From assembly GCA_038207565.1 (NCBI GenBank), contig JBBQZQ010000022.1:4232-68231 (forward strand): 64,000 nt of DNA. Reading direction: 5' to 3'. Shown piece after piece: positions 24,883 through 33,692 of the stretch; position 1 is the first letter of the stretch; each line of letters begins with the position of its first letter. The notes beneath the pieces are model-generated. The model was given only the letters and a program-made list of their open reading frames with translations. It was not told the DNA's origin and did no database searches. A program made the position numbers and the translations under genes. The stretch is from JALZAI01 sp038207565. GTDB lineage: Bacteria; Actinomycetota; Actinomycetes; Mycobacteriales; Jatrophihabitantaceae.

Positions 24883-24920
24883 GCGCCTGCGCAGGGAGCA
24901 AGCCTGACCGGCGCAGGCGC
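24883..24920 (+). other. Intercistronic hairpin between grpE and dnaJ
   Basis: GCGCCTGCGC (24883-24892) pairs perfectly with GCGCAGGCGC (24911-24920) around an 18-nt loop, in the 100-bp gap inside the heat-shock operon. No T-run follows. It may attenuate, process or stabilise the message so that dnaK-grpE exceed dnaJ-hspR-clpB. Confidence 0.5.
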
Positions 24921-24970
24921 GCACCCAACGCCTGTCCGACGATGAACCGCCTGGAGGTGACGTCGCAGCG

Positions 24971-26167
24971 ATGAATACCAAGGACTACATCGACAAGGAC
25001 TATTACGCCGCTCTCGGCGTCGCCAAGGATGCCGACACCGCGACCATCAAGAAGGCGTACCGCAAGCTGGCTCGCGAGCTGCACCCGGACAAGAACCCCG
25101 GCAACGCGGAGGCCGAGGCGCGGTTCAAGGAGGTCTCCGAGGCCTACGATGTGCTCTCCGACGCCACCACCCGCAAGGAGTACGACGAGGCGCGCACCCT
25201 GTTCGGCAGCGGCAGCTTCCGCCCCGGCGCCGGTGGTGCACCCGGCGGATACGGTGGCGGTTCGCCGCTCGACATGAGCGACCTGTTCGGCAACAACAGC
25301 AGCGGCGGGCTGGGCGACCTGTTCACCGACCTGTTCGGCAACAGCTCGTCGCCGGCCGGCGGTCGCGCGCGCGGCGCGGGACCCGCGCGCGGTCAGGACG
25401 TCAGCGCCGACGTCCGCCTCGACTTCGTCGACGCCGTGCACGGTGTGACCCTGCCGTTGCGGCTTGCCGGCGCGGGGATGTGCCACACCTGTCACGGCAA
25501 CGGCGCGCGTCCCGGCACGTCGCCGCATCGTTGTCCGACCTGTTCTGGCACCGGCTTCGTCAGCCGGAACCAGGGCGCCTTCGGTTTCAGCGAGCCGTGC
25601 CGCGACTGCCGCGGCACCGGACAGATCGTCGACGACCCATGCCCCGAGTGCGGAGGTTCCGGGTCGACGACGCAGACCCGCACCATCACCGTCCGCGTGC
25701 CCTCCGGCGTCCGCGACGGCGCGAAGCTGCGCATCGCCGGCAAGGGCACTCCCGGTCAGCGTGGCGGGCCCGCCGGTGACCTCTACGTCACCGTCCGCGT
25801 CGGCAACCACCCGCTGTTTCGACGCGAGGACGACAACCTCCTGCTCACCGTCCCGGTCACCTTCGCCGAGGCCACGTTGGGCACGACGCTGCGCGTTCCG
25901 ACACTGGATGGGGCCGTGTCGCTGAAGGTGCCGGCGGGGACGCCGTCCGGTCAGACGCTGCGCGTGCGCGGGCGTGGGGTACGCCGAGGCAAGCGGACCG
26001 GCGACCTGCTCGTGACCGTCGAGGTGGCCGTGCCGCGCACACTGACCGACGACGCCCGCGAGGCGCTGGAGAAGTTCAGCGCTGCGAACGACGTCGATCC
26101 GCGCCCGCAGATCACGTCCGCACTGCTGCAGCCGAGCAGAGGAGGCGACCGTGGCGCGACGACGTGA
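24971..26167 (+). CDS. dnaJ: Chaperone DnaJ (Hsp40)
   Basis: 398 residues. J domain at about 9-75 with HPD at 38-40, Gly-rich linker with GNNSSGGLGDLF, then four CxxCxGxG zinc motifs at about 174-235 (CHTCHGNG, CPTCSGTG, CRDCRGTG, CPECGGSG) and two beta-barrel substrate domains. This is the full type I DnaJ. It delivers substrates to DnaK and stimulates its ATPase. ATG preceded by GGAGGTGA at a long spacing. Its 3' end overlaps hspR by 17 bp. Confidence 0.97.
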   Translation: MNTKDYIDKDYYAALGVAKDADTATIKKAYRKLARELHPDKNPGNAEAEARFKEVSEAYDVLSDATTRKEYDEARTLFGSGSFRPGAGGAPGGYGGGSPLDMSDLFGNNSSGGLGDLFTDLFGNSSSPAGGRARGAGPARGQDVSADVRLDFVDAVHGVTLPLRLAGAGMCHTCHGNGARPGTSPHRCPTCSGTGFVSRNQGAFGFSEPCRDCRGTGQIVDDPCPECGGSGSTTQTRTITVRVPSGVRDGAKLRIAGKGTPGQRGGPAGDLYVTVRVGNHPLFRREDDNLLLTVPVTFAEATLGTTLRVPTLDGAVSLKVPAGTPSGQTLRVRGRGVRRGKRTGDLLVTVEVAVPRTLTDDAREALEKFSAANDVDPRPQITSALLQPSRGGDRGATT

Positions 26168-26537
26168 GGACGTACCCGAGGACGCGCCCGTCTTCGTCAT
26201 CTCTGTGGCGGCGGAGCTGGCTGGCATGCACGCGCAGACCCTGCGCCAGTACGACCGTCTCGGGTTGGTGACGCCGGGACGCACGCTGGGCGGCGGCCGC
26301 CGTTACTCCGCCCGCGACGTCGCCCTCCTGCGCGAGGTGCAGCGGCTCTCCCAGGACGAAGGCCTGAACCTCGCCGGAATCAAACGGATCATCGACCTCG
26401 AATCGCAGGTCGGCGCGTTGCGCCAGCGGGTCGCCGAGCTCGCCGCCGAACTCGATCACGCACACGCCGAACTGATGGCCCGAAGTGTCCCCACTACCGC
26501 GCTCGTTGTGTGGAAATCGCAGCAGCGACAGCGCTGA
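26151..26537 (+). CDS. hspR: Heat-shock repressor HspR (MerR family)
   Basis: 128 residues from GTG 26151, inside the end of dnaJ, with GAGGAGG just upstream. The N-terminal winged helix-turn-helix reads AGMHAQTLRQYDRLGLVTPGRT followed by GGGRRYSARDVALLREVQRL; a coiled coil (LRQRVAELAAELDHAHAEL) is the dimerisation helix. HspR binds HAIR sites as a dimer with DnaK as co-repressor, closing a feedback loop on this operon. The HAIR element at 22132-22152 is the only site I see in the window. Confidence 0.95.
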   Translation: MARRREDVPEDAPVFVISVAAELAGMHAQTLRQYDRLGLVTPGRTLGGGRRYSARDVALLREVQRLSQDEGLNLAGIKRIIDLESQVGALRQRVAELAAELDHAHAELMARSVPTTALVVWKSQQRQR

Positions 26538-26567
26538 CCACGGCGGGGACGAGGAAGGAGTGATGTC

Positions 26568-29138
26568 ATGGACCTGACCACACGAAGTCAGCAGGCTGTC
26601 TCGACGGCGGTGAAGAACGCGGCCGAGCGAGGAAACCCCGCCACCGAGCCGGCCCACCTCGCTGTCGCACTGCTCGATGACGCCGAGGGTCTGACCCGGC
26701 CGATTCTCCAGGCCATCGGGGTCGACCCGCTGGCGATTCGCGCCGAGGCGCAGCGGCTCGTCGACCGGCTGCCGTCAGCCAGCGGCTCGTCAGTCGGAGC
26801 CCCGCAGACCTCACGTGCCCTGTTCGGCGTGTTGAGCGCGGCCGAGCGCGAGGCTCGCGATCGAAGCGACGAATACGTGTCCACCGAACACCTGCTGCTC
26901 GCGCTGGCGGTGCAGGGAGGCGAGATTGCAACCCTGCTCACGAAGCACGGCGTCACCCCTGCCGCGCTCGCCGACGCGTTGCAGTCGGTGCGAGGTTCCG
27001 CGCGCGTCACGAGCGCCGACCCGGAAGGCACCTTCCAGGCGCTGGAGAAGTACGGCAACGACCTCACCGCCGCCGCGCGCGAGGGCAAGATCGACCCCGT
27101 CATCGGGCGCGATACCGAAATCCGCCGCGTGGTGCAGGTGCTCAGCCGGCGCACGAAGAACAACCCCGTCCTGATCGGGGAGCCGGGCGTCGGCAAGACC
27201 GCTGTCGTGGAGGGCCTTGCGCAGCGCATCGTCGCCGGCGACGTGCCGGAGTCCCTGCGCGGCAAGAAGCTGATCTCGCTGGATCTCGCTTCGATGGTCG
27301 CCGGTGCGAAGTACCGCGGCGAGTTCGAGGAGCGGCTCAAGGCCGTCCTCAACGAGATCAAGGACTCCGGCGGGCAGGTCGTGACCTTCATCGACGAGTT
27401 GCACACCGTCGTGGGTGCCGGAGCGACCGGCGACAGCGCGATGGACGCGGGAAACATGCTGAAGCCGATGCTGGCGCGCGGCGAGCTGCGCATGGTCGGG
27501 GCGACCACGTTGGACGAGTACCGCGAGCACATCGAGAAGGACCCTGCGCTCGAGCGGCGATTCCAGCAGGTGTTGATCGGCGAGCCGTCCGTCGCGGACA
27601 CCGTGACGATCCTCCGCGGTCTGGCTGAGAAGTACGAGGCCCATCACAAGGTGCGCATCAACGACGGTGCGCTGGTCGCCGCGGCGACGCTGTCCGACCG
27701 CTACATCACTTCCCGATTCCTGCCGGACAAGGCGATCGATCTCGTGGACGAGGCGGCGTCGCGGCTGCGCATGGAGATCGACTCCAGCCCGGTCGAGGTG
27801 GACGAGCTGCAACGCGCGGTCAACCGCTTGAAGATGGAAGAGATGGCGCTCGCCCAGGAGACCGACGACGCGTCGAAGGAGCGCCTGGCCCACCTTCGCG
27901 CGGAGCTGGCAGATCGAAGCGAGCAGCTCGACGCACTCAACGCCCGCTGGGAGCGCGAGAAGTCCGGACTCAACCGGGTCGGTGAACTCAAGGAACGCCT
28001 CGACGACCTGCGTGGACAGGCCGAGCGCGCCCAGCGCGACGGCGACTTCGAGACGGCGTCGCGCCTGCTCTACGGCGAGATCCCCGAGCTGGACAAGGAG
28101 CTCGTGGCCGCAGCTGATGCCGAGCCGCAGCAGGACGTGCTGGTCAAGGAAGAGGTCACCGCCGACGACATCGCCGACGTCGTCGCCGCCTGGACCGGAA
28201 TCCCGGCCGGGCGCCTGCTGGAGGGCGAGACCGCCAAGCTGCTGCGCATGGAGGACGAGCTGGGCGCGCGGGTCATCGGCCAGAAAAGCGCGGTGCAGGC
28301 GGTGTCGGACGCGGTGCGCCGGGCAAGAGCCGGCATCAGCGACCCGAACCGGCCCACCGGTTCGTTCCTTTTCCTCGGCCCGACCGGCGTCGGCAAGACC
28401 GAACTCGCCAAGGCGCTGGCCGCGTTCCTGTTCGACGACGAGCGCGCGATGGTGCGCATCGACATGAGCGAATACTCCGAGAAGCATTCGGTCGCCCGCC
28501 TCGTCGGTGCCCCGCCCGGATACGTCGGCTACGAGGAGGGTGGACAGCTCACCGAGGCTGTGCGCCGGCGTCCCTACAGCGTCGTGCTGTTGGACGAGGT
28601 AGAGAAGGCACACCAGGACGTCTTCGACGTGCTGCTCGCCGTACTCGACGATGGCCGGCTCACCGACGGCCAGGGGCGCACGGTCGACTTCCGCAACGCG
28701 ATCCTGATCCTGACATCCAACCTCGGTTCGCAGGCGTTGATGAGCGAACTGCCCGACGAGTTCAAGCGGGACGCGGTGCTCGATGTCGTGCGTGAGCATT
28801 TCAAGCCGGAGTTCCTCAACCGCCTCGACGACATCGTTGTCTTCGAAGCGCTCACCACCGAGGACCTCACCCGCATCGTCGACATCCAGGTGGACACGCT
28901 GGCGCGCCGGCTGGCCGGACGGCGGCTCACACTCGAGGTCACGCCCGCCGCGTGCGAATGGCTGGCACTGACGGGTTTCGACCCGCTCTACGGCGCCCGT
29001 CCGCTGCGGCGTCTGGTGCAGACTTCGATTGGGGACGCCCTGGCGCGCGAATTGCTCGCCGGCACTATCCGCGACGGGCAGACCGTCCGGGTGGACGCGC
29101 GCGAAGACCGGTCCGGGTTGCAGGTTTCGGGCGGTTGA
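26568..29138 (+). CDS. clpB: ATP-dependent disaggregase ClpB
   Basis: 856 residues. Clp N domain (1-145), NBD1 with Walker A GEPGVGKTA at about 204-212, the long coiled-coil middle domain (about 400-530) that distinguishes ClpB from ClpC/ClpA, and NBD2 with GPTGVGKTE at about 604-612 and VLLDEVEKAH. It pulls polypeptides out of aggregates together with DnaK. GGAAGGAG lies just upstream, and the gap to hspR is 30 bp, so it is the fifth gene of the HspR operon here. In Mycobacterium and Streptomyces clpB is, to my knowledge, a separate locus. Confidence 0.97.
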   Translation: MDLTTRSQQAVSTAVKNAAERGNPATEPAHLAVALLDDAEGLTRPILQAIGVDPLAIRAEAQRLVDRLPSASGSSVGAPQTSRALFGVLSAAEREARDRSDEYVSTEHLLLALAVQGGEIATLLTKHGVTPAALADALQSVRGSARVTSADPEGTFQALEKYGNDLTAAAREGKIDPVIGRDTEIRRVVQVLSRRTKNNPVLIGEPGVGKTAVVEGLAQRIVAGDVPESLRGKKLISLDLASMVAGAKYRGEFEERLKAVLNEIKDSGGQVVTFIDELHTVVGAGATGDSAMDAGNMLKPMLARGELRMVGATTLDEYREHIEKDPALERRFQQVLIGEPSVADTVTILRGLAEKYEAHHKVRINDGALVAAATLSDRYITSRFLPDKAIDLVDEAASRLRMEIDSSPVEVDELQRAVNRLKMEEMALAQETDDASKERLAHLRAELADRSEQLDALNARWEREKSGLNRVGELKERLDDLRGQAERAQRDGDFETASRLLYGEIPELDKELVAAADAEPQQDVLVKEEVTADDIADVVAAWTGIPAGRLLEGETAKLLRMEDELGARVIGQKSAVQAVSDAVRRARAGISDPNRPTGSFLFLGPTGVGKTELAKALAAFLFDDERAMVRIDMSEYSEKHSVARLVGAPPGYVGYEEGGQLTEAVRRRPYSVVLLDEVEKAHQDVFDVLLAVLDDGRLTDGQGRTVDFRNAILILTSNLGSQALMSELPDEFKRDAVLDVVREHFKPEFLNRLDDIVVFEALTTEDLTRIVDIQVDTLARRLAGRRLTLEVTPAACEWLALTGFDPLYGARPLRRLVQTSIGDALARELLAGTIRDGQTVRVDAREDRSGLQVSGG

Positions 29139-29144
29139 ACCGTC

Positions 29145-29603
29145 TCAGCTGCTGAGCACTGCCGCCAGTACGACGACGGCCGGGATCAGGGCGACGATGC
29201 CCAGCACGAGACCGGCGATGGCCAGGCCCGGTGCGCTGTTGGTGCGCTTGGCCTGCTGCATCCCGATGCCTCCCATCGTCACGCCGAGCAGCGCCAGGAT
29301 GATGCCCAGGAACGGGATCCAGAAGAAGATCAGACCGACCAGCCCGCACACGAAGCCGGCCACTCCCAGCCCGTTCGTCCCCGAGGACGATTGCGGATAG
29401 CCGTAGCCGGGCGGCGGCGGGTACTGGGCAGGCTGCCCGTAGTAGGGCTGGGCGGCCTGCGGCTGGCCCTGGTAGGGCTGGCCTTGGTACGGCTGGCCCT
29501 GGTAAGGCTGCTGGTACGGCTGGCCCTGGTAGGGCTGCTCGGGCGGCTGGGACTCGGGCGGCTGGCCCTGGTAGGGCTTCTGGTACGGGTCTTGGTCGGT
29601 CAT
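29145..29603 (-). CDS. DUF4190-type membrane protein with PYQGQ repeats
   Basis: 152 residues from ATG 29603, with AAGGGG upstream. The N-terminal ~75 residues are tandem PYQGQP-type repeats, very rich in Pro, Tyr and Gln; two membrane helices follow (GLGVAGFVCGLVGLIFFWIPFLGIILALLGVTMGGIG and GLAIAGLVLGIVALIPAVVVL), the DUF4190 pattern. Family function is unknown to me. It is the first of four neighbouring proteins of similar make-up (29145-31403). Confidence 0.8.
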   Translation of the reverse strand: MTDQDPYQKPYQGQPPESQPPEQPYQGQPYQQPYQGQPYQGQPYQGQPQAAQPYYGQPAQYPPPPGYGYPQSSSGTNGLGVAGFVCGLVGLIFFWIPFLGIILALLGVTMGGIGMQQAKRTNSAPGLAIAGLVLGIVALIPAVVVLAAVLSS

Positions 29604-29622
29604 GGATTCCCCTTCTCGGGTG

Positions 29623-30309
29623 TCAACGCTTGCCGGTCTTTGCGGCCTCGCGCAACCAGCGTGTTGTCGCCGTCGTCCAGGCCATGGCGAGCGCAACGAT
29701 GACGAGTGCGGCGAAGATGAGGGAATAGACGACGGCCCCGCCGCCGGTCCGGGCGATCCAGAAGATGCACAGCGCGAGGACGATGCCCGAGCCGACGCTG
29801 AGCAGGATGCGGCCGTTGGCGGCACCACCCATGAGCACCGCCGCACCGGCGATGAGCAGGCCGCCTGCGACGAGGTTGAGCACTCCGTCGATCACCAGCT
29901 CGGCGGAGAGTAGCTCGTGGCCGTTGTGACTGAGCGTGCTGAGGCCGGTGATGACCGAGGCTCCGACGAACAGCAGGATGCCCGCCGCGATGAGCAGGCC
30001 GGCCGCGATATAGGCGAGGACGCCGGCGGTGGTGGCCTGACCCGGCCGCTGCGGCCCGTACATCGCAGTGGGGTAGCCGGGCGGCATGGGGTAGCCGGCC
30101 GGCATCGGGTAGCCGGGAGCGCTGTATGGCTGCGAGTAGGGCTGCTGTGGGTAGGGCTGTGCCGGGTATTGTGGCTGCCCGTATGGCTGTTGCGGGTACT
30201 GCGGCTGCCCGTACTGCGGCTGTCCGTACTGCTGGTCGTAGTACGGCGCGGGGGGTGGGTCCTGATAACCGCTGTTCGGGTCGTACGGCTCGCCGCCCGG
30301 CTGTCCCAT
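29623..30309 (-). CDS. Membrane protein with Tyr/Gln/Pro-rich N-terminus
   Basis: 228 residues from ATG 30309, preceded by AGAGG; upstream in-frame sequence lies in the divergent promoter region and is excluded. The first ~90 residues repeat QPYGQPQY-like units, then four membrane helices (TTAGVLAYIAAGLLIAAGILLFVG, LVIDGVLNLVAGGLLIAGAAVL, ILLSVGSGIVLALCIFWI, VVYSLIFAALVIVALAMAW). It has no DUF4190 duplication and no recognised domain. It is 19 bp upstream of the previous gene in the same orientation, so the two probably form an operon. Confidence 0.75.
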   Translation of the reverse strand: MGQPGGEPYDPNSGYQDPPPAPYYDQQYGQPQYGQPQYPQQPYGQPQYPAQPYPQQPYSQPYSAPGYPMPAGYPMPPGYPTAMYGPQRPGQATTAGVLAYIAAGLLIAAGILLFVGASVITGLSTLSHNGHELLSAELVIDGVLNLVAGGLLIAGAAVLMGGAANGRILLSVGSGIVLALCIFWIARTGGGAVVYSLIFAALVIVALAMAWTTATTRWLREAAKTGKR

Positions 30310-30453
30310 GGTGATGACCTCTTTCGGCGAGCTCGTCAGGCCCAGTTCGGATGCGCTGACAATATAAGCAAATGCGAAGATCGGCTCAGCGACGTGCAAT
30401 CATTTGTTCAAGCTGGGCCTGACCGGGCATCCATACGTCCACTGGAGGCGATC

Positions 30454-30783
30454 ATGACGAGTTCCTATCCGGGAGATGAACCACCACAGCCGCAGGGCGG
30501 CTACGCACCAGCTCCGCCGGCCTACGGCGGCTATCCGCAACGGCAGACCAACGGCATCGCAACTGCAGGTTTGGTCTGCGGCATCATCGGCCTGGTTCTG
30601 TTCTGGTTCCCCATCGTCGGCATGGTGCTCGCAGTGCTCGGCGTGATCTTCGGCGGCATCGGTCTGTCGAAGGCGAACAAGGGCGCCCCGAACAAGGGTC
30701 TTGCCATCGCGGGGCTCGTGTGCGGCGCAGTAGCGATCCTGCTCTATGTGGCCATCATCTTGATCGTCGTCAACAACAACTAG
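30454..30783 (+). CDS. Small DUF4190 membrane protein
   Basis: 109 residues from ATG 30454 with GGAGG 6 nt upstream; the much longer upstream frame is a shadow. A short Pro/Tyr/Gly-rich N-terminus (PQPQGGYAPAPPAYGGYPQ) precedes two helices with GLVCGIIGLVLFWFPIVGMVLAVLGVIFGGIG and GLAIAGLVCGAVAILLYVAII. It is close to the C-terminal domain of the protein at 29145-29603, indicating duplication. It is divergent from 30309. Confidence 0.8.
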   Translation: MTSSYPGDEPPQPQGGYAPAPPAYGGYPQRQTNGIATAGLVCGIIGLVLFWFPIVGMVLAVLGVIFGGIGLSKANKGAPNKGLAIAGLVCGAVAILLYVAIILIVVNNN

Positions 30784-30824
30784 GGCGGCGTTGTCCGCGG
30801 GTGCGTCGGTAGGCGCGCTGCTGA

Positions 30825-31403
30825 TCAGATGTGGTCGCGGACGCACTGCTGAAATTGGCTGGAGTTCGTCTCGAACCCGCCGCACTGATCGGCGAGATGA
30901 AGGAACCACGTCGTGAGCACGGCCGCCAGGATCGCGCCGACAACGCCGCAGACGATTCCGGTAATGGCCATGCCGCGCCCGCCGCGGGCGGGATCTCGCC
31001 GGTTGTCGCCGAGCGCGATGAGTCCGAAGATCACCGCCAGGACGACGAGAACGATGTCGAAGAATGCCAACCAGCAGAGCACGATCGACCCGATCCCCAG
31101 CACCATCGACGCGACCGCTTTGCCGTTCCCAGCGCGGGAGGCCACCTGCTGCGGGTGTTGCGAAGGCGGGTAGCGCGGGTGCCCCTGCGCTGACACGTAG
31201 GACGTGCCGTAATTCGGTGGTGGCGGGGTCCGGGGCAGGTCGGGTTCACGGGGCAGGGCCGGGGGCCGGTACCCGGGCGGTGCGTATTCGGGCGGCACGG
31301 GGTGATCAGGCGCACCGAAGCGGTAGGGATCGAAATCCAGCGGGGCGTCCGCCTCCGGCCCGCGGGCGCCGTCGTTGCGGCCCTCGTCGGGTGGGACGGT
31401 CAT
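30825..31403 (-). CDS. DUF4190-like membrane protein
   Basis: 192 residues from ATG 31403, with GGAGAGG upstream. The Pro-rich N-terminal half (PPEYAPPGYRPPALPREPDL) is followed by helices in AVASMVLGIGSIVLCWLAFFDIVLVVLAVIFGLIALG and GMAITGIVCGVVGAILAAVLTTWFL, the DUF4190 pattern, and a C-terminal Cys pair (ADQCGG, QQCVRD) probably outside the membrane. Convergent with the preceding gene. Function unknown. Confidence 0.78.
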   Translation of the reverse strand: MTVPPDEGRNDGARGPEADAPLDFDPYRFGAPDHPVPPEYAPPGYRPPALPREPDLPRTPPPPNYGTSYVSAQGHPRYPPSQHPQQVASRAGNGKAVASMVLGIGSIVLCWLAFFDIVLVVLAVIFGLIALGDNRRDPARGGRGMAITGIVCGVVGAILAAVLTTWFLHLADQCGGFETNSSQFQQCVRDHI

Positions 31404-31563
31404 CGTCGGCCTCTCCGGTGTCGATGCCTGCCGAGTATGGCTGCGTGTGCGGGTGGATCGTCCCCGCACTGTAGTCAACGCCCGAGGGTCCACCTGCGTT
31501 CGCGCCGTGCCCGGGACGGTCCGACTCGCCCGCGCCGTGGTGTCCCGGGCAGCTCAGCGCACG

Positions 31564-31578
31564 TACACTGCGCCGGTG
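31564..31578 (+). promoter_or_regulatory. Leaderless promoter -10 before GTG 31576
   Basis: TACACT (31564-31569) fits the actinobacterial -10 TAnnnT and ends 6 nt before the GTG at 31576, leaving no space for a Shine-Dalgarno. The predicted transcript would start at or next to the start codon. Confidence 0.5.
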
Positions 31579-32379
31579 AGTGACACGACCGAAGAGGCTC
31601 CTTCCGAGAAGGTGTCCATGACCAAGGTGACGTTCGGCCGCGGGGCGCGCGGGGATACCCCCGCAGTGACCCCGCCGAAGTCGATCGAGCGCGCGCGCGC
31701 GGCGATCGGGGTGGTCGTCCTGGCCCTCGTCGTGCGGGCCCTCGGCCTGCTCGGCTCGACGGAGAGCCTCCGCAGGTACCTGGCGGACCAGAACGACAAC
31801 GCGAAGAAGCCGATCAAGAACTACGACGTCGACGGCGCGCTGCACTCGCTGCGGGTCGGCTCGCTCATCCAGACGGCGGTGATGGCGATCGCACTCGGGC
31901 TGCTGGTCTACGCGCTGCGGCGCGCCCGCAGCGCGAGCGGTTCGCGGTGGGCGCTGCTCATCATCATCGTGTTGACCAGCCTGCCGTTCTACGTCGTGCC
32001 GATATCGGGGTGGCCGGTCATCCCGAAGGTGGCGAGCGTGATCGCCGGCCTGGCTGCCATCGTCGCGCTCGTGCTGGTGTTCGTCCCCACGTCCTCGGCG
32101 TACTTCCGCCGGTGCCGCGACGCGGTGACACCGCCGGAGCTGCGCGGCCAGCCCCGCCCCGGGCTCGCCGGACTGTTCGGCCCGCGTGCCCGGCGCGGCG
32201 GCGCGGCGACCCCGCATGGTGCAGCACAGCCGGCCCGCCCCGCCCGAGCGACCCGCTCGCCCGCGAACAGTGGGAAGTCGCGCGCCAAGGTCCGCTCCGA
32301 CGCCGAGGCGATAGCGCGGGGTGCCGAACTCGCCCGATCGCGCGCCAAAGCGAGCAAGTCCCGCCGCTCCGACGTCTGA
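31576..32379 (+). CDS. Membrane protein of unknown function
   Basis: 267 residues from GTG 31576. A charged N-terminus (VSDTTEEAPSEKVSMTKVTF) is followed by four hydrophobic segments between about 40 and 175, then a basic, Ala/Arg/Ser-rich tail of ~85 residues ending SKSRRSDV, probably cytoplasmic and perhaps nucleic-acid or lipid facing. No recognised domain. Its stop overlaps the ATG of the following SDR gene (TGATG), so the two are translationally coupled. Confidence 0.7.
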   Translation: MSDTTEEAPSEKVSMTKVTFGRGARGDTPAVTPPKSIERARAAIGVVVLALVVRALGLLGSTESLRRYLADQNDNAKKPIKNYDVDGALHSLRVGSLIQTAVMAIALGLLVYALRRARSASGSRWALLIIIVLTSLPFYVVPISGWPVIPKVASVIAGLAAIVALVLVFVPTSSAYFRRCRDAVTPPELRGQPRPGLAGLFGPRARRGGAATPHGAAQPARPARATRSPANSGKSRAKVRSDAEAIARGAELARSRAKASKSRRSDV

Positions 32380-33146
32380 TGCCGACCGCACTGGTCACCG
32401 GCGCCACCGCGGGACTGGGCGCCGAATTCGCCCGCCAGCTCTGCGCGTCCGGACACGACCTGGTGCTCGTGGCCCGCGATCCCGAGCGACTGACGTCGGC
32501 CCGGCAGCAGCTCGCCGACCAGCACGGCGTCCTTACCGAAATGATCGTCGCCGATCTGAGCTCCGATGCGGGCTGCGCGGCGGTGGTCCGGCGGCTCGAG
32601 GACGCGCAGCGGCCGGTCGAGATCCTCGTCAACAACGCCGGAATAGGGACGTACAAGGGTTTCGGCGCCGCCTCGATCGAGGACGAGGAGCGCCAGCTCG
32701 ATCTGAACGTCCGAGCGGTCCTGCGTCTCACCCACGCCGCGGTGCGCGCGATGACGGCCCGCAACAGCGGACGGATCATCAACATCTCGTCGGTATCCGG
32801 TTATGTTCCCCGCGGTTCCAACGCCACCTACGCGGCGAGCAAGGCGTACGTGACGCTGTTCAGTGAGTCGCTCTCCGTGCAGTTGCACGACACGAACGTG
32901 ACAGTGACCGCGGTGCACCCCGGCTTCACCCGCACCGAGTTCCATCAGCGGGCCCACGCCGACATGTCCCACGTGCCCGAGCGCATGTGGCTGAGCCCCG
33001 AGGAGGTTGTGCGCGAAGGGCTGGCCGACGCGATGCGGGGCAAGACGATCTCGGTGCCGTCGCGGAAGTACCGCGCCATGCTGCGGCTGGTTCGACTTGT
33101 GCCGCGCCCGGTCCTGCGCCGCGTCTTGGCCCGCCGCGCCTTCTGA
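32379..33146 (+). CDS. Short-chain dehydrogenase/reductase
   Basis: 255 residues from ATG 32379, overlapping the previous stop. Classical SDR: cofactor motif TGATAGLG (about 7-14), NNAGIG (about 84-89), catalytic Ser in INISSVSG and YAASK (Tyr/Lys). The Arg in VARDPERL after beta-2 suggests NADPH preference. The closest annotated type is the SDR/short-chain ketoreductase of the DltE or oxidoreductase class; the substrate cannot be inferred. It ends 15 bp before pyrE. Confidence 0.88.
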   Translation: MPTALVTGATAGLGAEFARQLCASGHDLVLVARDPERLTSARQQLADQHGVLTEMIVADLSSDAGCAAVVRRLEDAQRPVEILVNNAGIGTYKGFGAASIEDEERQLDLNVRAVLRLTHAAVRAMTARNSGRIINISSVSGYVPRGSNATYAASKAYVTLFSESLSVQLHDTNVTVTAVHPGFTRTEFHQRAHADMSHVPERMWLSPEEVVREGLADAMRGKTISVPSRKYRAMLRLVRLVPRPVLRRVLARRAF

Positions 33147-33161
33147 CTACGCTGACGAGCC

Positions 33162-33689
33162 GTGGACGACCGTGCGCGACTGCTGGAGCTGATCAAGGAG
33201 ATCGCGGTCGTCCACGGTCGGGTGCGGCTGTCGTCCGGGCGCGAGGCCGACTGGTATCTGGACATGCGACGGATCAGCCTGCACCGTGAAGCAGGCCCGC
33301 TCGTCGGACGCGTGCTGCGCGAGCTGACAACGGACTGGGACTATACGGCGGCCGGCGGTCTGACGCTCGGCGCCGATCCGGTGGGGACGTCGGTCATGCA
33401 GGCTTCCGGCGGGACGGTGGACGCGTTCGTCGTGCGCAAGCAGGAGAAGGCGCACGGGATGCTGCAACGCATCGAAGGCCCCTCCGTCACCGGTCGGCGT
33501 GTGCTCGTCGTCGACGACGTGTCGACCACCGGGTCATCGCCGCTGACCGCGGTGCGGGCGCTGCTGGAAGCCGGCGCCAAGATCGCCGGGGTCGCGCTCA
33601 TCGCCGACCGCGGGGGCGTAGCCGCGATCGAGGCCGCCGGCCATCCCTGCCGAGCCGCGTACTCGCTCGCCGAACTCGGTCTGTCCTGA
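33162..33689 (+). CDS. pyrE: Orotate phosphoribosyltransferase
   Basis: 175 residues from GTG 33162. The PRPP-binding motif VLVVDDVSTTGSS (about 112-124), FVVRKQEKAHG and SSGREADWYLDMR place it as PyrE, which joins orotate to PRPP to give OMP in pyrimidine synthesis. TACGCT at 33148-33153, 8 nt before the GTG, suggests a leaderless transcript starting inside the 15-bp gap after the SDR. The neighbouring SpoU methyltransferase follows 3 bp later, a common actinobacterial pairing. Confidence 0.95.
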   Translation: MDDRARLLELIKEIAVVHGRVRLSSGREADWYLDMRRISLHREAGPLVGRVLRELTTDWDYTAAGGLTLGADPVGTSVMQASGGTVDAFVVRKQEKAHGMLQRIEGPSVTGRRVLVVDDVSTTGSSPLTAVRALLEAGAKIAGVALIADRGGVAAIEAAGHPCRAAYSLAELGLS

Positions 33690-33692
33690 GCT

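Noticed and set aside
26538..26567. Second HAIR element before clpB
   Set aside because: The 30-bp gap contains only the RBS; no CTTGAG/CTCAAG half-sites.
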